From contig JACJXH010000008.1 in assembly GCA_020636745.1 (NCBI GenBank), positions 62,001 through 126,000 on the forward strand: a stretch of 64,000 nucleotides of DNA, written 5' to 3'. Under the pieces are notes generated by a model, which worked only from the letters and a program-made list of their open reading frames with translations, searched no databases and was not told the DNA's origin. Positions 9,804 to 19,201 of the stretch are shown piece by piece; within the stretch, counting starts at the first letter, position 1, and the number at the start of each line of letters is the position of its first letter. The DNA comes from Lentimicrobiaceae bacterium. Lineage in GTDB: Bacteria > Bacteroidota > Bacteroidia > Bacteroidales > Lentimicrobiaceae. Made by a program: the position numbers and the translations under genes.

Positions 9804-9879
9804 GTGTTCATTCCGTTTTAAATTTACGATACGGAAATTTTCACCATCTGTTGAAGGTGGGGTGAATGTTCTGCAGTTT

Positions 9880-12483
9880 TTATTTATTCACCGTTTCATT
9901 GGCAAATATGAGTTCACCAGATTGAACATCAATTTTGATAGAAGAGTCTCTGATTAGTTCGCCTGAAAGGATTTTTTTTGATAAAGTATTGAGAATGGCG
10001 CGTTGAATAACCCTCTTTACCGGCCGCGCTCCATATTGAGGATCAAAACCCTTTTGCGCAATAAAATGGATGGCTTCATCGCTGATGTTTAGCTGAATGT
10101 CATTTTTTTTCAATGCCTGGGTAAGGTTATTTATCTGAAGTTTTACCACCTGGTTGATTTCGTTTTCGGTAAGTGGCTTAAACATGATGAGTTCGTCAAT
10201 TCTGTTTAGAAATTCAGGCCTGATGGTTTGTTTGAGCAGGGTCATCACTTCTTTTCTGGTTTCTTCAAAAATGGCATCATCATTTTTTGGGCTTGGGTGA
10301 CTGAGTTTCTGGCTGATAATATGCGATCCCATATTGGAAGTCATAATAATAATGGTGTTTCTGAAATCGGCAGTTCTGCCTTTGTTATCAGTCAGACGGC
10401 CATCATCCAGTACCTGAAGAAGAATATTAAAAACATCGGGATGTGCTTTTTCTATCTCGTCGAGGAGTACTACCGAATAAGGTTTTCTTCTGACTTTTTC
10501 GGTAAGCTGCCCGCCTTCATCGTATCCTACGTAGCCCGGAGGAGCGCCGATAAGCCTGGAGACAGCGTGCCGTTCCTGATACTCTGACATGTCAATTCTG
10601 ACCATTGCGTTTTCGTCGTTGAAGAGGAATTCTGCAAGTGCTTTGGCCAGCTCTGTTTTTCCGACTCCGGTGGTGCCCAGAAAAATAAATGATCCAATGG
10701 GCTTGCGGCTGTCCTGCATGCCGGCTCTGCTTCTTCTGATGGCATCTGCAATGGCTTCAATGGCTTCGTTTTGCCCAACCACGCGCCGGTGCAGTTCATC
10801 TTCAAGGTTCAATAGTTTTTCACGCTCACTTTGCAACATTCTGTTGACCGGTATCCCGGTCCATCTTGAAACAATTTCAGCAATTTCTTCGGCACCTACT
10901 TCTTCTTTAATTAAAGCGGTGTCGGCTTGCATTTGATTTAGTTTTTCCTTTAGCTGCAGAAGTTTTTGTTCTGTTGCTTTGATTTTGCCATACCTGATTT
11001 CTGCGACTTTCCCGTAATCACCTTCTCTTTCAGCTTTTTCAGCCTCAAATTTAAACTGTTCAATATCTTTTTTGCTTTTTTGAATTCCGTCAACCAGCTC
11101 TTTTTCTGAATTCCATTTTGCGGCCAGCGTATTGCGCTCTTCATTCAAATTGGCAAGTTCTTCGCTAATTGATTGGATGCGATGGTTGTCGCCTTCGCGC
11201 TTTATGGCTGCTTTTTCAATTTCAAGCTGTTTAATTCTGCGCTCAACCTCGTCAAGCTCTTCGGGTACTGAGTTGATTTCAAGCCTGAGTTTTGAGGCTG
11301 CTTCGTCAATCAGATCTATGGCTTTATCGGGCAGAAAGCGGTCGCTGATGTAGCGCTGCGAAAGTTCAACTGCCGCAATAATGGCATCGTCCTTGATTCT
11401 GACCTGATGGTGCGTTTCGTAGCGTTCCTTTAGTCCGCGCAATATCGAAATAGCGCTTAAAGTGTCGGGTTCATCCACCAGTACAACCTGAAAGCGTCGT
11501 TCAAGCGCTTTGTCTTTTTCGAAGTATTTCTGGTATTCGTTTAAGGTAGTTGCGCCAATAGCCCTGAGCTCACCGCGGGCGAGAGCCGGCTTCAGAATAT
11601 TGGCTGCATCCATCGCTCCTTCACCGCCTCCGGCTCCAACAAGGGTGTGAATTTCATCGATAAACATGACTACCTCACCCTCTGATTCGATAACCTCGCG
11701 TACAACACTTTTTAACCTTTCTTCAAATTCACCTTTGTATTTGGCGCCTGCCACAAGTGCGCCCATATCAAGCGAGAAAATTAGCTTTGATTTCAAATTT
11801 TCAGGCACATCTCCATTAATTATTCGGTGAGCAAGCCCTTCGGCAATAGCTGTTTTGCCCACGCCCGGCTCGCCTATTAGAATGGGGTTATTTTTAGTTC
11901 TGCGGGTCAGGATTTGTAATACCCGTCTTATCTCTTCGTCGCGACCAATTACCGGGTCAAGTTTTCCGGCACGTGCCAGTTCGTTAAGGTTGCGTGCATA
12001 ACGGTTAAGCGCATTCCATGTTTCGTCAGAGGTAACTGTTTGAGCAGTAGCGCCTTTTCGCATTTCACGGATGGCTGCCTTTAGTGTTTTTTCGTTTAAC
12101 CCGGCGTCTTTCAAAAGCTCTGAAATCCGTCCCCCATTTGCCAAAATGCTCAATAACAGATGCTCGGCCGTAATGTATTCATCTCCTGTTTCTTTCGCAA
12201 ATACTGCTGCGCCCTGTATTACTTTTAACGACTGGTTGCTAAAGTACTGCTCACCGCCTGTAACCGTCGGAAGTGATTTTAATTCCCGCTCCAAAATGTT
12301 TTGAAGTAAAGCTGTGTCAATACCGGCTTTTTTAAGTAAAAATTTGCTGATATTTTCATCTTCGGAAAGAAGGCTCTTGAGTATGTGAGCTGGCTCAATT
12401 GCCTGATTGTTCTGTGCTGCAGCAATTTCCTGGGCCTGCTGAATGGTTTGCTGCGATTTTATGGTGAATTGATTCAGATTCAT
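9880..12483 (-). CDS. clpB: ATP-dependent chaperone ClpB (disaggregase)
   Basis: This is an 867-aa Hsp100 disaggregase that works with DnaK to rescue aggregated proteins in the cytoplasm. It has, in order, the Clp N-terminal repeat domain (1-145) and the first AAA+ module with Walker A GEPGVGKT near residue 205. The long coiled-coil middle domain (about 410-525, rich in E/K/L) marks ClpB rather than ClpA or ClpC. The second AAA+ module has GTTGVGKT near 605, and the C-terminal D2-small domain follows. Length is normal. It is divergent from ppa. No CIRCE-like inverted repeat is obvious upstream, so heat regulation is not visible. Confidence 0.97.
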   Translation of the reverse strand: MNLNQFTIKSQQTIQQAQEIAAAQNNQAIEPAHILKSLLSEDENISKFLLKKAGIDTALLQNILERELKSLPTVTGGEQYFSNQSLKVIQGAAVFAKETGDEYITAEHLLLSILANGGRISELLKDAGLNEKTLKAAIREMRKGATAQTVTSDETWNALNRYARNLNELARAGKLDPVIGRDEEIRRVLQILTRRTKNNPILIGEPGVGKTAIAEGLAHRIINGDVPENLKSKLIFSLDMGALVAGAKYKGEFEERLKSVVREVIESEGEVVMFIDEIHTLVGAGGGEGAMDAANILKPALARGELRAIGATTLNEYQKYFEKDKALERRFQVVLVDEPDTLSAISILRGLKERYETHHQVRIKDDAIIAAVELSQRYISDRFLPDKAIDLIDEAASKLRLEINSVPEELDEVERRIKQLEIEKAAIKREGDNHRIQSISEELANLNEERNTLAAKWNSEKELVDGIQKSKKDIEQFKFEAEKAEREGDYGKVAEIRYGKIKATEQKLLQLKEKLNQMQADTALIKEEVGAEEIAEIVSRWTGIPVNRMLQSEREKLLNLEDELHRRVVGQNEAIEAIADAIRRSRAGMQDSRKPIGSFIFLGTTGVGKTELAKALAEFLFNDENAMVRIDMSEYQERHAVSRLIGAPPGYVGYDEGGQLTEKVRRKPYSVVLLDEIEKAHPDVFNILLQVLDDGRLTDNKGRTADFRNTIIIMTSNMGSHIISQKLSHPSPKNDDAIFEETRKEVMTLLKQTIRPEFLNRIDELIMFKPLTENEINQVVKLQINNLTQALKKNDIQLNISDEAIHFIAQKGFDPQYGARPVKRVIQRAILNTLSKKILSGELIRDSSIKIDVQSGELIFANETVNK

Positions 12484-12655
12484 GGTGTCAGTTTTAAAGT
12501 TTCAAAACAGTGTCAGCATTTGATGCAACAAAATTTTTGCCACTGGTAAAAGTTTAATTAATATCTGACTAAATGGCATATGATGTGGGCTGGTTGTGTC
12601 ATTTTGGCGTGTCCTTTTTTTGTTGAAGAAGTAAACAAAAACGAAAAACTCCTGT

Positions 12656-12663
12656 TACCTTTG
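12656..12663 (+). promoter_or_regulatory. Putative -7 element for ppa
   Basis: TACCTTTG matches TAnnTTTG and sits 38 bases before the ATG at 12702. No TTG at canonical -33 spacing. Confidence 0.5.
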
Positions 12664-12701
12664 CGTTTTAAATACAGTGTTGTTAATTAAATTTTCAAAT
12701 T

Positions 12702-13373
12702 ATGGCCAACAGACTAATGGATCCCATAGGCAGATTAATGGGGTTAAGGTATAAATCGCATCCGTGGCATGGCGTTGATATTGGAATTGATGCCCCCAAA
12801 GTATTGACAAGTTTTGTGGAAATGGTTACCACAGATACGGTTAAATACGAAGTTGATAAAGTTTCAGGCTATTTGAAAATTGATCGCCCTCAGAAGTATT
12901 CTAATGTTTCTCCTGCTTTGTATGGGTTTATTCCCCAGACTTTGTGTGCTAAAAAAGTTGCTGAATATGCAGTTTCTAAAACCGGAAGAGATGAAATAGT
13001 TGGGGATGGTGACCCCCTGGATATCTGCATTCTTGCTGAAAAAAGTATTTCGCATGGTGATATTCTGGTTCAGTCTATTCCGATAGGTGGATTTAGAATG
13101 ATTGATGGAAATCAGGCTGATGATAAAATTATTGCTGTTATGAAAAATGATGCTGTATACGGCGAATATACTGACGTTGAGCAATTGCCTGCGCTTGTGG
13201 TTAACCGTTTAAAGCATTATTTTCTTACTTATAAGGATTTACCAGGCACTGAACGTGACTGTGAAATAACACACACTTATGGCCGGGAGGAAGCTTATGT
13301 TGTTATAGAGGCTTCAATGGAAGATTACCGGCAGAAATTTGAAAATCTCGACACATTGCTTTCTGAAGTTTAA
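12702..13373 (+). CDS. ppa: Inorganic pyrophosphatase (family I)
   Basis: This soluble cytoplasmic enzyme hydrolyses pyrophosphate to two phosphates and pulls biosynthetic reactions forward. The 223-aa sequence carries the family I signature DGDPLDI (about residues 101-107), whose aspartates bind the catalytic metals. It also has a lysine/arginine-containing N-terminal substrate segment (KYEVDKVSGYLKIDR) and the downstream DDKIIAV segment. The protein is somewhat longer than the about 175-aa E. coli enzyme because of an N-terminal extension typical of Bacteroidota versions. It is monocistronic, with its own -7 element and a strong terminator. Confidence 0.95.
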   Translation: MANRLMDPIGRLMGLRYKSHPWHGVDIGIDAPKVLTSFVEMVTTDTVKYEVDKVSGYLKIDRPQKYSNVSPALYGFIPQTLCAKKVAEYAVSKTGRDEIVGDGDPLDICILAEKSISHGDILVQSIPIGGFRMIDGNQADDKIIAVMKNDAVYGEYTDVEQLPALVVNRLKHYFLTYKDLPGTERDCEITHTYGREEAYVVIEASMEDYRQKFENLDTLLSEV

Positions 13374-13394
13374 TTTATTCTCAATCGTTTTTGT

Positions 13395-13420
13395 GAGAAG
13401 CCTGTTGTCGCAGGCTTTTC
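13395..13420 (+). terminator. Rho-independent terminator of ppa
   Basis: A 10-base stem (13395-13404 with 13411-13420, one G-U pair) with a 6-base loop is followed directly by a run of T residues. Confidence 0.85.
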
Positions 13421-13467
13421 TTTTTTGTTGAAATAGTGGATACTGATAATCATTGTTTAAGCTTGAC

Positions 13468-13475
13468 TATCTTTG
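13468..13475 (+). promoter_or_regulatory. Putative -7 element for the CoA-binding protein gene
   Basis: TATCTTTG matches TAnnTTTG exactly. It overlaps a possible TTG start at 13473, which argues that the true start is the ATG at 13521 downstream. Confidence 0.5.
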
Positions 13476-13520
13476 CAGATAGTTACAGATAAAAATTATA
13501 AAAAGTTTCATAAGTATCTG

Positions 13521-13901
13521 ATGAATATGATGGCCCAAAATTCGCGAAAAACCCTTGTAATCGGAGCAAGTGTCAATCCTTTACGTTTTTCAAATATTTG
13601 TATTCATGATCTTGTTGCTCATCAGATACAGGTGGAGGCTTTAGGATTAAAACCCGGTGAAGTGTCAGGTGTAACAATTCAAACGGGGCAACCTCCGTTA
13701 AATGATATTCATACTGTTACGCTTTATATCGGACCCCGGCATCAACCCCAATATTACGATTATATATTGGGTTTAAAGCCCATTAGAATAATTTTTAACC
13801 CGGGAACATGGAATGATGAATTGGCTGAGATGGCTGTAAAGCAGGGTATTAAAGTTGAAAACGAATGTACCTTGGTGATGCTTTCAAACGGTGGATTTTA
13901 A
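13521..13901 (+). CDS. CoA-binding (YccU-like, Rossmann-fold) protein
   Basis: This is a 126-aa single-domain protein of the CoA_binding/YccU family. The N-terminal segment KTLVIGASVNPLRFS is the Rossmann nucleotide-binding loop. The C-terminal segment (IIFNPGTWNDELAEMAVKQG) is the usual end of the fold, with a cysteine near the end (ENECTLVML). The start at 13521 was chosen because the earlier in-frame TTG falls inside the promoter element. In succinyl-CoA synthetase this fold binds CoA; the free-standing versions have no established reaction. It is a single gene after the ppa terminator. Confidence 0.8.
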   Translation: MNMMAQNSRKTLVIGASVNPLRFSNICIHDLVAHQIQVEALGLKPGEVSGVTIQTGQPPLNDIHTVTLYIGPRHQPQYYDYILGLKPIRIIFNPGTWNDELAEMAVKQGIKVENECTLVMLSNGGF

Positions 13902-14032
13902 TCTGTCAATGTTTTCAATCAACTTTGTACGAAATTCTATCTTTTTACGTTATCAGGCAAACGTTGGATAAAAATCAGTAATTTAGCCCACTGTTATTAA
14001 TTTATCCGTGCAATAACCGGAACCAGTTTAGC

Positions 14033-15313
14033 ATGATGAAGCAATCCGCCTTACTCAACATCGTATTTCTGTTTGCATTTACTGCAATTTTTACTTCAGG
14101 TAATACAGCTTATTCGCAAAATGCGACAACTTCCATCAATGGAGGAGTATATTGTCCTGATAATGAATTAATCATTCCTGTAGCTGTTGCGGATTATTCA
14201 AATGTTGATTCTATTTATCTGAAACTGAATTTTCCGGTCAATACATTAACATATCTGAGTTACCGACTTCCTAATACCTTGTTAGAAACAGGTTTTCTTA
14301 CTGTAAATGCTTCTGCCGGAACAGTAATCATCATCTGGCATTCTATCGCGCCGGTGAGTATCAGCAGTGGTAATCTCTTGCAACTTATATTCAGGGCCGG
14401 TTCAACCCCGGGAGCCGCTGTTTGGGATACCGAAACTGGTTATCTGCATCAGGCCGGTGGTGGTCAGTTGCTTACGGATTATGTTGATGCTGAGTTTGAA
14501 TTCCTTCCTAAAATGTCAGTTGTTTTAGAAGAACTGGATGCAACCTGCTCGGGAAAGTGCGATGCCAATATTGCAGCTTCGGTAAGTGGTGGTGCGCGCC
14601 CTTACCATTATTTATGGAACGGGCAGCCGGCATTGTTCGACAGTATTAAAACACAGGCCTGCAGCGGAAATAATATTTTGAGTGTAACCGATGATAATGG
14701 TTGTGTCTTAGATACCACCTTTATTGTGTCTGAACTCCCTGCCACTAAAATTGAAGCACAATCCTTACCCGATACTGTTTATATTCAAAATCCTGTAGTT
14801 AGATTTTCTTTTACCGAAGATCTGAGTATTGTTGATTGGATTTGGGATTTTGGAGATGGCAGCGAAAAGTCCAGAGAACGGATTCCTGTTCATGTCTTTA
14901 GCTCAGCTCAAACCCCTGATTTAGATGCATACATTGTAACGCTTACTGCCATCAATGAGTTGGGCTGTGATACGGTTATTTCAATGAGTATTCCCATTGC
15001 CGAGGCTGAAGTGCACATTCCCAATGTGTTTACTCCGCCAACTGATCCCAATGGCACTTTTAAAATTGCGAAGAAAAACGACAGCGCGCTCACCGATAGT
15101 GAATTTATACCCATCGTAAACGAATTTATGAGGGTAGAGGTCATCATTATCGACCGTTGGGGACGAAGAGTTTATCACAACACGAATTACAAGAACGACT
15201 GGGATGGGGATAACCTGCCTGATGGTACTTACTTTTATAAAGTAAATACCTTCGGTTATTTTAAAGATCGTTCCTATACCGGAGCCGTTACTATTATCAG
15301 GGAAAAAAACTAG
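14033..15313 (+). CDS. Secreted protein with cohesin-like, SprB-repeat, PKD and gliding-motility C-terminal domains
   Basis: This 426-aa surface or secreted protein begins with a signal peptide (about residues 1-29, ending AYSQ). A cohesin-like beta domain follows (about 35-160: GGVYCPDNELIIPVAVADYS, then WHSIAPV). Next come a SprB-type repeat (about 170-235, CSGKCDANIAASVSGG with YLWNG), a PKD domain (WIWDFGDGSEKS) and the gliding-motility-associated C-terminal domain (about 335-426: IPNVFTPP, VIIIDRWGRRVY, WDGDNLPDGTYFYKV). The last domain is the type B sorting signal for T9SS export. It ends 4 bases from the convergent TM1266-like gene. The function is probably adhesive or structural; no enzyme motif is visible. 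Confidence 0.88.
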   Translation: MMKQSALLNIVFLFAFTAIFTSGNTAYSQNATTSINGGVYCPDNELIIPVAVADYSNVDSIYLKLNFPVNTLTYLSYRLPNTLLETGFLTVNASAGTVIIIWHSIAPVSISSGNLLQLIFRAGSTPGAAVWDTETGYLHQAGGGQLLTDYVDAEFEFLPKMSVVLEELDATCSGKCDANIAASVSGGARPYHYLWNGQPALFDSIKTQACSGNNILSVTDDNGCVLDTTFIVSELPATKIEAQSLPDTVYIQNPVVRFSFTEDLSIVDWIWDFGDGSEKSRERIPVHVFSSAQTPDLDAYIVTLTAINELGCDTVISMSIPIAEAEVHIPNVFTPPTDPNGTFKIAKKNDSALTDSEFIPIVNEFMRVEVIIIDRWGRRVYHNTNYKNDWDGDNLPDGTYFYKVNTFGYFKDRSYTGAVTIIREKN

Positions 15314-15317
15314 GGAC

Positions 15318-15584
15318 TTAATTTAGTTTCTTTTCAAAGTCCATCTTGTTCAATTCGGTATGTTTGATGGCCGAAAGCTCATTTTCAAGTTTTTCCCACT
15401 CTGATGGATCACCTGTAAGCTCAATGATAATAAGCCCGCCCACTCCGCAATTATCGTCATCGGGTTCGTGCAAACCCAGTCGGGTTCTTATCGAACAGCC
15501 ATATTTAGTTAGAACATTCTGAACGTCAGAAGCAACCTCTTTCCGGTCACTCACATTTATACCCATTATTCTGGTTATTGCCAT
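15318..15584 (-). CDS. TM1266-type iron-only hydrogenase system regulator (copy 1)
   Basis: This 88-aa alpha/beta (ACT/NikR-like ferredoxin fold) protein belongs to the TM1266 family found next to [FeFe]-hydrogenase maturation genes. The typical pattern is ITRIMGINVSDR at the N terminus, then RTRLGLHEPDDDNCG and GLIIIELTG. It is a tandem paralogue of the next gene upstream, which has the same length and layout and ends 11 bases before this one begins. The family is named as a putative regulator but has no proven mechanism. It is the last gene of the 12-gene minus-strand hyd run. Confidence 0.85.
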   Translation of the reverse strand: MAITRIMGINVSDRKEVASDVQNVLTKYGCSIRTRLGLHEPDDDNCGVGGLIIIELTGDPSEWEKLENELSAIKHTELNKMDFEKKLN

Positions 15585-15595
15585 AATTCAAGGAT

Positions 15596-15853
15596 TTAAT
15601 AGATGAATGACATTTTTTGCATTTCCAGTCCGCCAATATTTGTAATTTCATTCTCAAACTCAACCCATTGCTCCTGATTTCCGGTTAAATGAAGAATAAT
15701 TACACCGGCTCTGCTGCATGTGTTTTCATTCAATTCGTGAAAACCCAGCCTTGTGTTGATAAGATGGGCGTATTTGCTTAACACCAGCTGGGTTTGGCCG
15801 GCTTCCTTTATTCTGTCACTAATCATGAGTCCTATAATTCTCGTTTCCTTCAT
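15596..15853 (-). CDS. TM1266-type iron-only hydrogenase system regulator (copy 2)
   Basis: An 85-aa paralogue of the neighbouring TM1266 protein. The shared pattern is TRIIGLMISDR at the start, then INTRLGFHELNENTC and GVIILHLTG. It follows hydG by 21 bases and is surely co-transcribed. Two copies in tandem is less usual than one. They have diverged clearly (roughly a third of residues identical by eye), so they may form a heterodimer or have different roles. The conserved cysteine in the ENTC/DNC segment is present in both. Membership in the hyd maturation cluster is certain from position; the role remains inferred. Confidence 0.83.
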   Translation of the reverse strand: MKETRIIGLMISDRIKEAGQTQLVLSKYAHLINTRLGFHELNENTCSRAGVIILHLTGNQEQWVEFENEITNIGGLEMQKMSFIY

Positions 15854-15874
15854 TGCAGGGCTTTTTCAGATTGA

Positions 15875-17311
15875 TTAAAAATACAAGTCTCTTTCACCTG
15901 ATTGAACGCGCAAGAGCCTGATACGTAATTCATTAATGTTTACAGATTCTTCATGCTCCTGTAGTTCGTTCAGGTTTTTCTCAATAACTTCCCATCCTTT
16001 TTTACGGGTATCGGCGGGTGCGTAATCCTCAAGATATTCAGCCAGTGTAAGCATCGCATTGGGAGAACAAAAGCGCTTGATAAACCCCGGAACAGAAAAT
16101 TCCATAAAATGCTCGCCAGTGCGTCCGCGGCGATAACAGGCGGTACAGAATGATGGTAAAAAGTCGTTGGAGACCAGTTCATCAACAATTTCATTTAATG
16201 AGCGGTTGTCATTGATTTGAAATTGTTCGCGGTTCAGATCCTGCTCTTCATTTTGAGAGTCAGAATAAGAGCCGAGTTCAAGTTTGGTGCCTCCGTCAAT
16301 TTGTGAAACGCCAAACTGAATCACTTCGTGGCGAAGTTTAGCATTCTCCCGGGCTGTAAGAATCATTCCAGTATAGGGCACTGCCAGCCTGAGAATAGCA
16401 ACCAGGCGGGCAAAATCTTCGTCACTAACCGTGTAGTCTTCTCCAAGGTCAAGCTTAGATGCGTTTTGTATACGTGGAAACGAAATGGTGTGCGGGCCCA
16501 CGTGGTAGCATGCTTCCAGATGGTTGGTGTGTCTAACAAGAGCCATTACTTCATAGCGCCAGTCATAAAGTCCAAATAATGCACCGATTCCAACATCATC
16601 AATACCTGCTTCCTGAGCACGGTCAAGTGAAGTGAGCCGGTAATCAAAATCGCGTTTTTTGCCACCCAGATGATAATTTTTATAGGCTTCAGGATGGTAT
16701 GTTTCCTGAAAAATCTGGTAAGTGCCAATGCCTGCTTCTTTTACAGTTCTGAATCCTTCTATTTCAAGCGGAGCTGCGTTGATATTTACTCTTCTGATTT
16801 CGCCCGGCCCTTTTTTGACCCCGTAAACAGTTTTTACAGTATGGGCAATGTATTCAGGAGAATATTCGGGATGTTCGCCATAGACAAGTATCAGCCGTTT
16901 CTGTCCATTGTCTTCGAGGGCTTCCACTTCTTTGATTAATTCCTGATCGTCAAGTGTTTTTCTGACAGCTTCCTTGTTCGAAGCCCTGAACCCACAGTAT
17001 TTACAGTTATTGGTGCACTTATTACCTACATAAAGGGGGGCAAATAATACGATTCGGTTGCCATAAACCCGTTTTTTAAGCTCGCGAGCCCCTTCTTTTA
17101 TTTCTTCAATCAGCTCAGGGTCTTTTGCATTGATGAGAATGGCAGTTTCGCGTAAGGTAAGCCGTTGTTTATTGAGTGATTTAGCAATAACAGCCTGAAC
17201 TTTCTCACGATCAGAGCTGGTTTCATTAATTAAGTCCCATAATTCCTGAGGATCAATAAAGGGTTTCATCCTCTGGTCTGGTATGGTGCATTTTTCAGGT
17301 GTAAAAATCAT
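15875..17311 (-). CDS. hydG: [FeFe] hydrogenase H-cluster maturase HydG (tyrosine lyase)
   Basis: This radical SAM enzyme splits tyrosine to p-cresol plus CO and cyanide, building the Fe(CO)2CN synthon for the hydrogenase active site. The radical SAM cluster motif CTNNCKYC (CX3CX2C) lies near residue 95-105. The C-terminal auxiliary cluster motif CTAC followed by 22 residues and a third Cys (CX2CX22C) is present. That motif separates HydG from the thiamine enzyme ThiH. Length 478 aa is normal. It is followed closely by the two TM1266 genes, and a -7 element (17357-17364) upstream may give this trio its own promoter. hydE and hydF are not in the window. Confidence 0.96.
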   Translation of the reverse strand: MIFTPEKCTIPDQRMKPFIDPQELWDLINETSSDREKVQAVIAKSLNKQRLTLRETAILINAKDPELIEEIKEGARELKKRVYGNRIVLFAPLYVGNKCTNNCKYCGFRASNKEAVRKTLDDQELIKEVEALEDNGQKRLILVYGEHPEYSPEYIAHTVKTVYGVKKGPGEIRRVNINAAPLEIEGFRTVKEAGIGTYQIFQETYHPEAYKNYHLGGKKRDFDYRLTSLDRAQEAGIDDVGIGALFGLYDWRYEVMALVRHTNHLEACYHVGPHTISFPRIQNASKLDLGEDYTVSDEDFARLVAILRLAVPYTGMILTARENAKLRHEVIQFGVSQIDGGTKLELGSYSDSQNEEQDLNREQFQINDNRSLNEIVDELVSNDFLPSFCTACYRRGRTGEHFMEFSVPGFIKRFCSPNAMLTLAEYLEDYAPADTRKKGWEVIEKNLNELQEHEESVNINELRIRLLRVQSGERDLYF

Positions 17312-17356
17312 TATATATTGATTTTAAGGAAGATGTAAGTTTAAATAATTTAAGTA

Positions 17357-17364
17357 CAAAACTA
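17357..17364 (-). promoter_or_regulatory. Putative internal promoter (-7) for hydG and TM1266 genes
   Basis: Minus-strand TAGTTTTG matches TAnnTTTG in the 136-base gap before hydG, the largest gap inside the hyd run. No -33 box at the usual spacing. Confidence 0.4.
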
Positions 17365-17447
17365 CTAAAATTGGCCGAGGATTGTCCTTAAAACGCTATC
17401 TTATTTCAAAATTGTTTTCAATTTCTTTGAAATTTTCTATTTGAAGC

Positions 17448-18233
17448 TTATATATCTATAATAAGATTATCGTAAGCCAGTTTTACGTTGTCGGGAAGTT
17501 TCTTTTCAACCTCTTCGTGCAGTCCTAGAAAATGGCTGATATGAGTAAGAAAAGCCCGTTCAGGTTTTAATTCCTCAATCAATTCAAGCGCTTCATTCAG
17601 CGAAAGGTGAGAAATGTGTTTTGAGTTTCTCAGGGCATTAAGCACCAGTACTTTTGATCCTTTAATTTTGTGTTTTTCCTCATCGGGAATCATGCTGGCA
17701 TCTGTAATATAAGTGAGATCTCCGATGCGATATCCAAATACCGGCAGTTTATTGTGCATTACTTTTATGGGTAAAATATTTGTTTCCCCGATGGTGAATA
17801 GATTGTCGTCAATTTCATGCACAGTAAGCTGGGGCGCTCCAAAGTAGCGGTTTTCCGAAAAAATATAGGGAAATTCGGTCTGAATGGCTTCCATCACATT
17901 TTTTGAGCCATATATCGGAATGTTTTTATTCAGGATATAATTGAATGCACGTATATCGTCAAGCCCTGCTATATGATCCCTGTGTTCATGGGTGAAAAGC
18001 ACTGCATCAATGTCTTCTACATTTTGTTTTAACATTTGAAACCGAAAATCAGGGCCGCAGTCGATTACAATGTTCTGATGGTTGATGTGAACCATGGCTG
18101 ATGTCCTGAAACGTTTGTCACGGGCATCGGCTGACTTACATACCGGACAATTACATGCAATAACCGGAACACCAATTGATGTACCTGTTCCCAGAAATGT
18201 AAGACGGATGGTAGGTGCGGGTGAGTTTTGCAT
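17448..18233 (-). CDS. Metallo-beta-lactamase-fold hydrolase (PhnP-like)
   Basis: This 261-aa cytoplasmic protein has the metal-binding motif HEHRDH (about residues 81-86) of the metallo-beta-lactamase fold. An N-terminal segment, GTGTSIGVPVIACNCPVC with DARDKRFRTSA, is typical of PhnP-like phosphodiesterases. Further metal ligands are suggested by YITDAS and the C-terminal FLTHISH. PhnP hydrolyses cyclic phosphoribosyl phosphate, but many members of this Bacteroidota group lie outside phosphonate loci, and no phn gene is present here. It abuts ribF (4 bases) on the same strand. The precise substrate is unknown. Confidence 0.85.
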   Translation of the reverse strand: MQNSPAPTIRLTFLGTGTSIGVPVIACNCPVCKSADARDKRFRTSAMVHINHQNIVIDCGPDFRFQMLKQNVEDIDAVLFTHEHRDHIAGLDDIRAFNYILNKNIPIYGSKNVMEAIQTEFPYIFSENRYFGAPQLTVHEIDDNLFTIGETNILPIKVMHNKLPVFGYRIGDLTYITDASMIPDEEKHKIKGSKVLVLNALRNSKHISHLSLNEALELIEELKPERAFLTHISHFLGLHEEVEKKLPDNVKLAYDNLIIDI

Positions 18234-18237
18234 AGGT

Positions 18238-19179
18238 TTAGTATATAAGTTCTTCTACTTCAGACAGGTCGGATTTTAACTGATTGCGCATTTCTTCCTG
18301 ATTCGCAAAGTGCAGCTCATCTCGTATGCGCTTGGCAAAGAATACAATAGCTGTTTGTCCGGCTTTAGGGGTTTCGTCGTTGAAAAAATGGATATCGATG
18401 AGGATTTCGTCGGTTTTCCTTAATTCAAGAGGGAGCGAATTTTTTATATTGAGTATGCCTTTGTAAAATTCTCCATCTATTAGCACATTAACTGCATATA
18501 CGCCATCGCAAGGCACCAGTTTGTTCTCTTCTTCAATTTTTATCCGGTACGTTGGGAAATCAAGATCCTTGCAGGTGTCGCTTCCTTCAAACAGTTCGCT
18601 AATAATGATATAATGATGGTCCAGATAAGCATTGGCTCGCTGAATGCGGCCTTCGAGCAAGGCTTTTCTGATGGTTGTAGAACTAACGGTTTCATTATGA
18701 ATGTCTTGTTCCGGAATTTCTTCAACACCAAAATTGTAGTATTTCCCCAATTCGTACAGATAATCAAAATTACCTTCGCGGTTATGTCCGAAATGATGGT
18801 TAAATCCTATGACTACCTTTTTTGCATGGAGTTTGCCAACCAGTATGTTGCGGATAAAATCAATGGACGAAATTTCTGAAAATTCCTTAGTGAAGTTGAG
18901 AATGATAAGATTGTCAAGTCCGGTTTTCCGGAGAAGCTCAATTTTTTCCTGTTGTGAATTTATCAGTAATAAAGTTTTTCCTGCGGTGTCGGGGAAAAGG
19001 ACTTTGCGGGGATGGGGGTGAAAGGTAATTAAAACCGATTCGCCGTCAATATTGCCGGCAATTTCATTTAAGCGATTAAGAATGGTTTTGTGTCCGATAT
19101 GAACGCCATCGAAAGAACCTGTTGTTACGACCGGATTTTTAATGTTTCCGATATGCTCAAGATCGTGATATATTTTCAT
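18238..19179 (-). CDS. ribF: RibF-type FAD synthetase with a degenerate riboflavin kinase domain
   Basis: RibF normally phosphorylates riboflavin to FMN and adenylates FMN to FAD. The N-terminal nucleotidyltransferase domain is well kept: GSFDGVHIGH (21-30), ITFHPHPRKVLF, GFNHHFGHNREG and SSTTIRKALLEG. The C-terminal riboflavin kinase domain is altered. The usual PTAN metal/ATP motif reads PTYR, the NIGxRPT segment reads NIKNSLP, and the usual catalytic Glu strand (EVHxFDF) reads LIDIHFFND. I infer that FAD synthetase activity may remain while the kinase is weak or lost. It sits between rex (22 bases) and the hydrolase inside the flavoprotein-rich hyd run, so flavin supply for HydB is a plausible link. 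Confidence 0.82.
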   Translation of the reverse strand: MKIYHDLEHIGNIKNPVVTTGSFDGVHIGHKTILNRLNEIAGNIDGESVLITFHPHPRKVLFPDTAGKTLLLINSQQEKIELLRKTGLDNLIILNFTKEFSEISSIDFIRNILVGKLHAKKVVIGFNHHFGHNREGNFDYLYELGKYYNFGVEEIPEQDIHNETVSSTTIRKALLEGRIQRANAYLDHHYIIISELFEGSDTCKDLDFPTYRIKIEEENKLVPCDGVYAVNVLIDGEFYKGILNIKNSLPLELRKTDEILIDIHFFNDETPKAGQTAIVFFAKRIRDELHFANQEEMRNQLKSDLSEVEELIY

Positions 19180-19201
19180 TCGTCAGTAAATTCCGGTCTT
19201 T

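Noticed and set aside
10228..12304. Several open frames of 64-119 aa antisense or frame-shifted within clpB
   Set aside because: They have no family features, overlap a complete clpB and follow its codon pattern.
13473..13520. TTG start for the CoA-binding protein
   Set aside because: The codon lies inside the -7 element TATCTTTG; the added 16 residues do not resemble the family.
15875..17311. ThiH (thiamine tyrosine lyase) instead of HydG
   Set aside because: The C-terminal CX2CX22C motif and the hydrogenase neighbourhood identify HydG.
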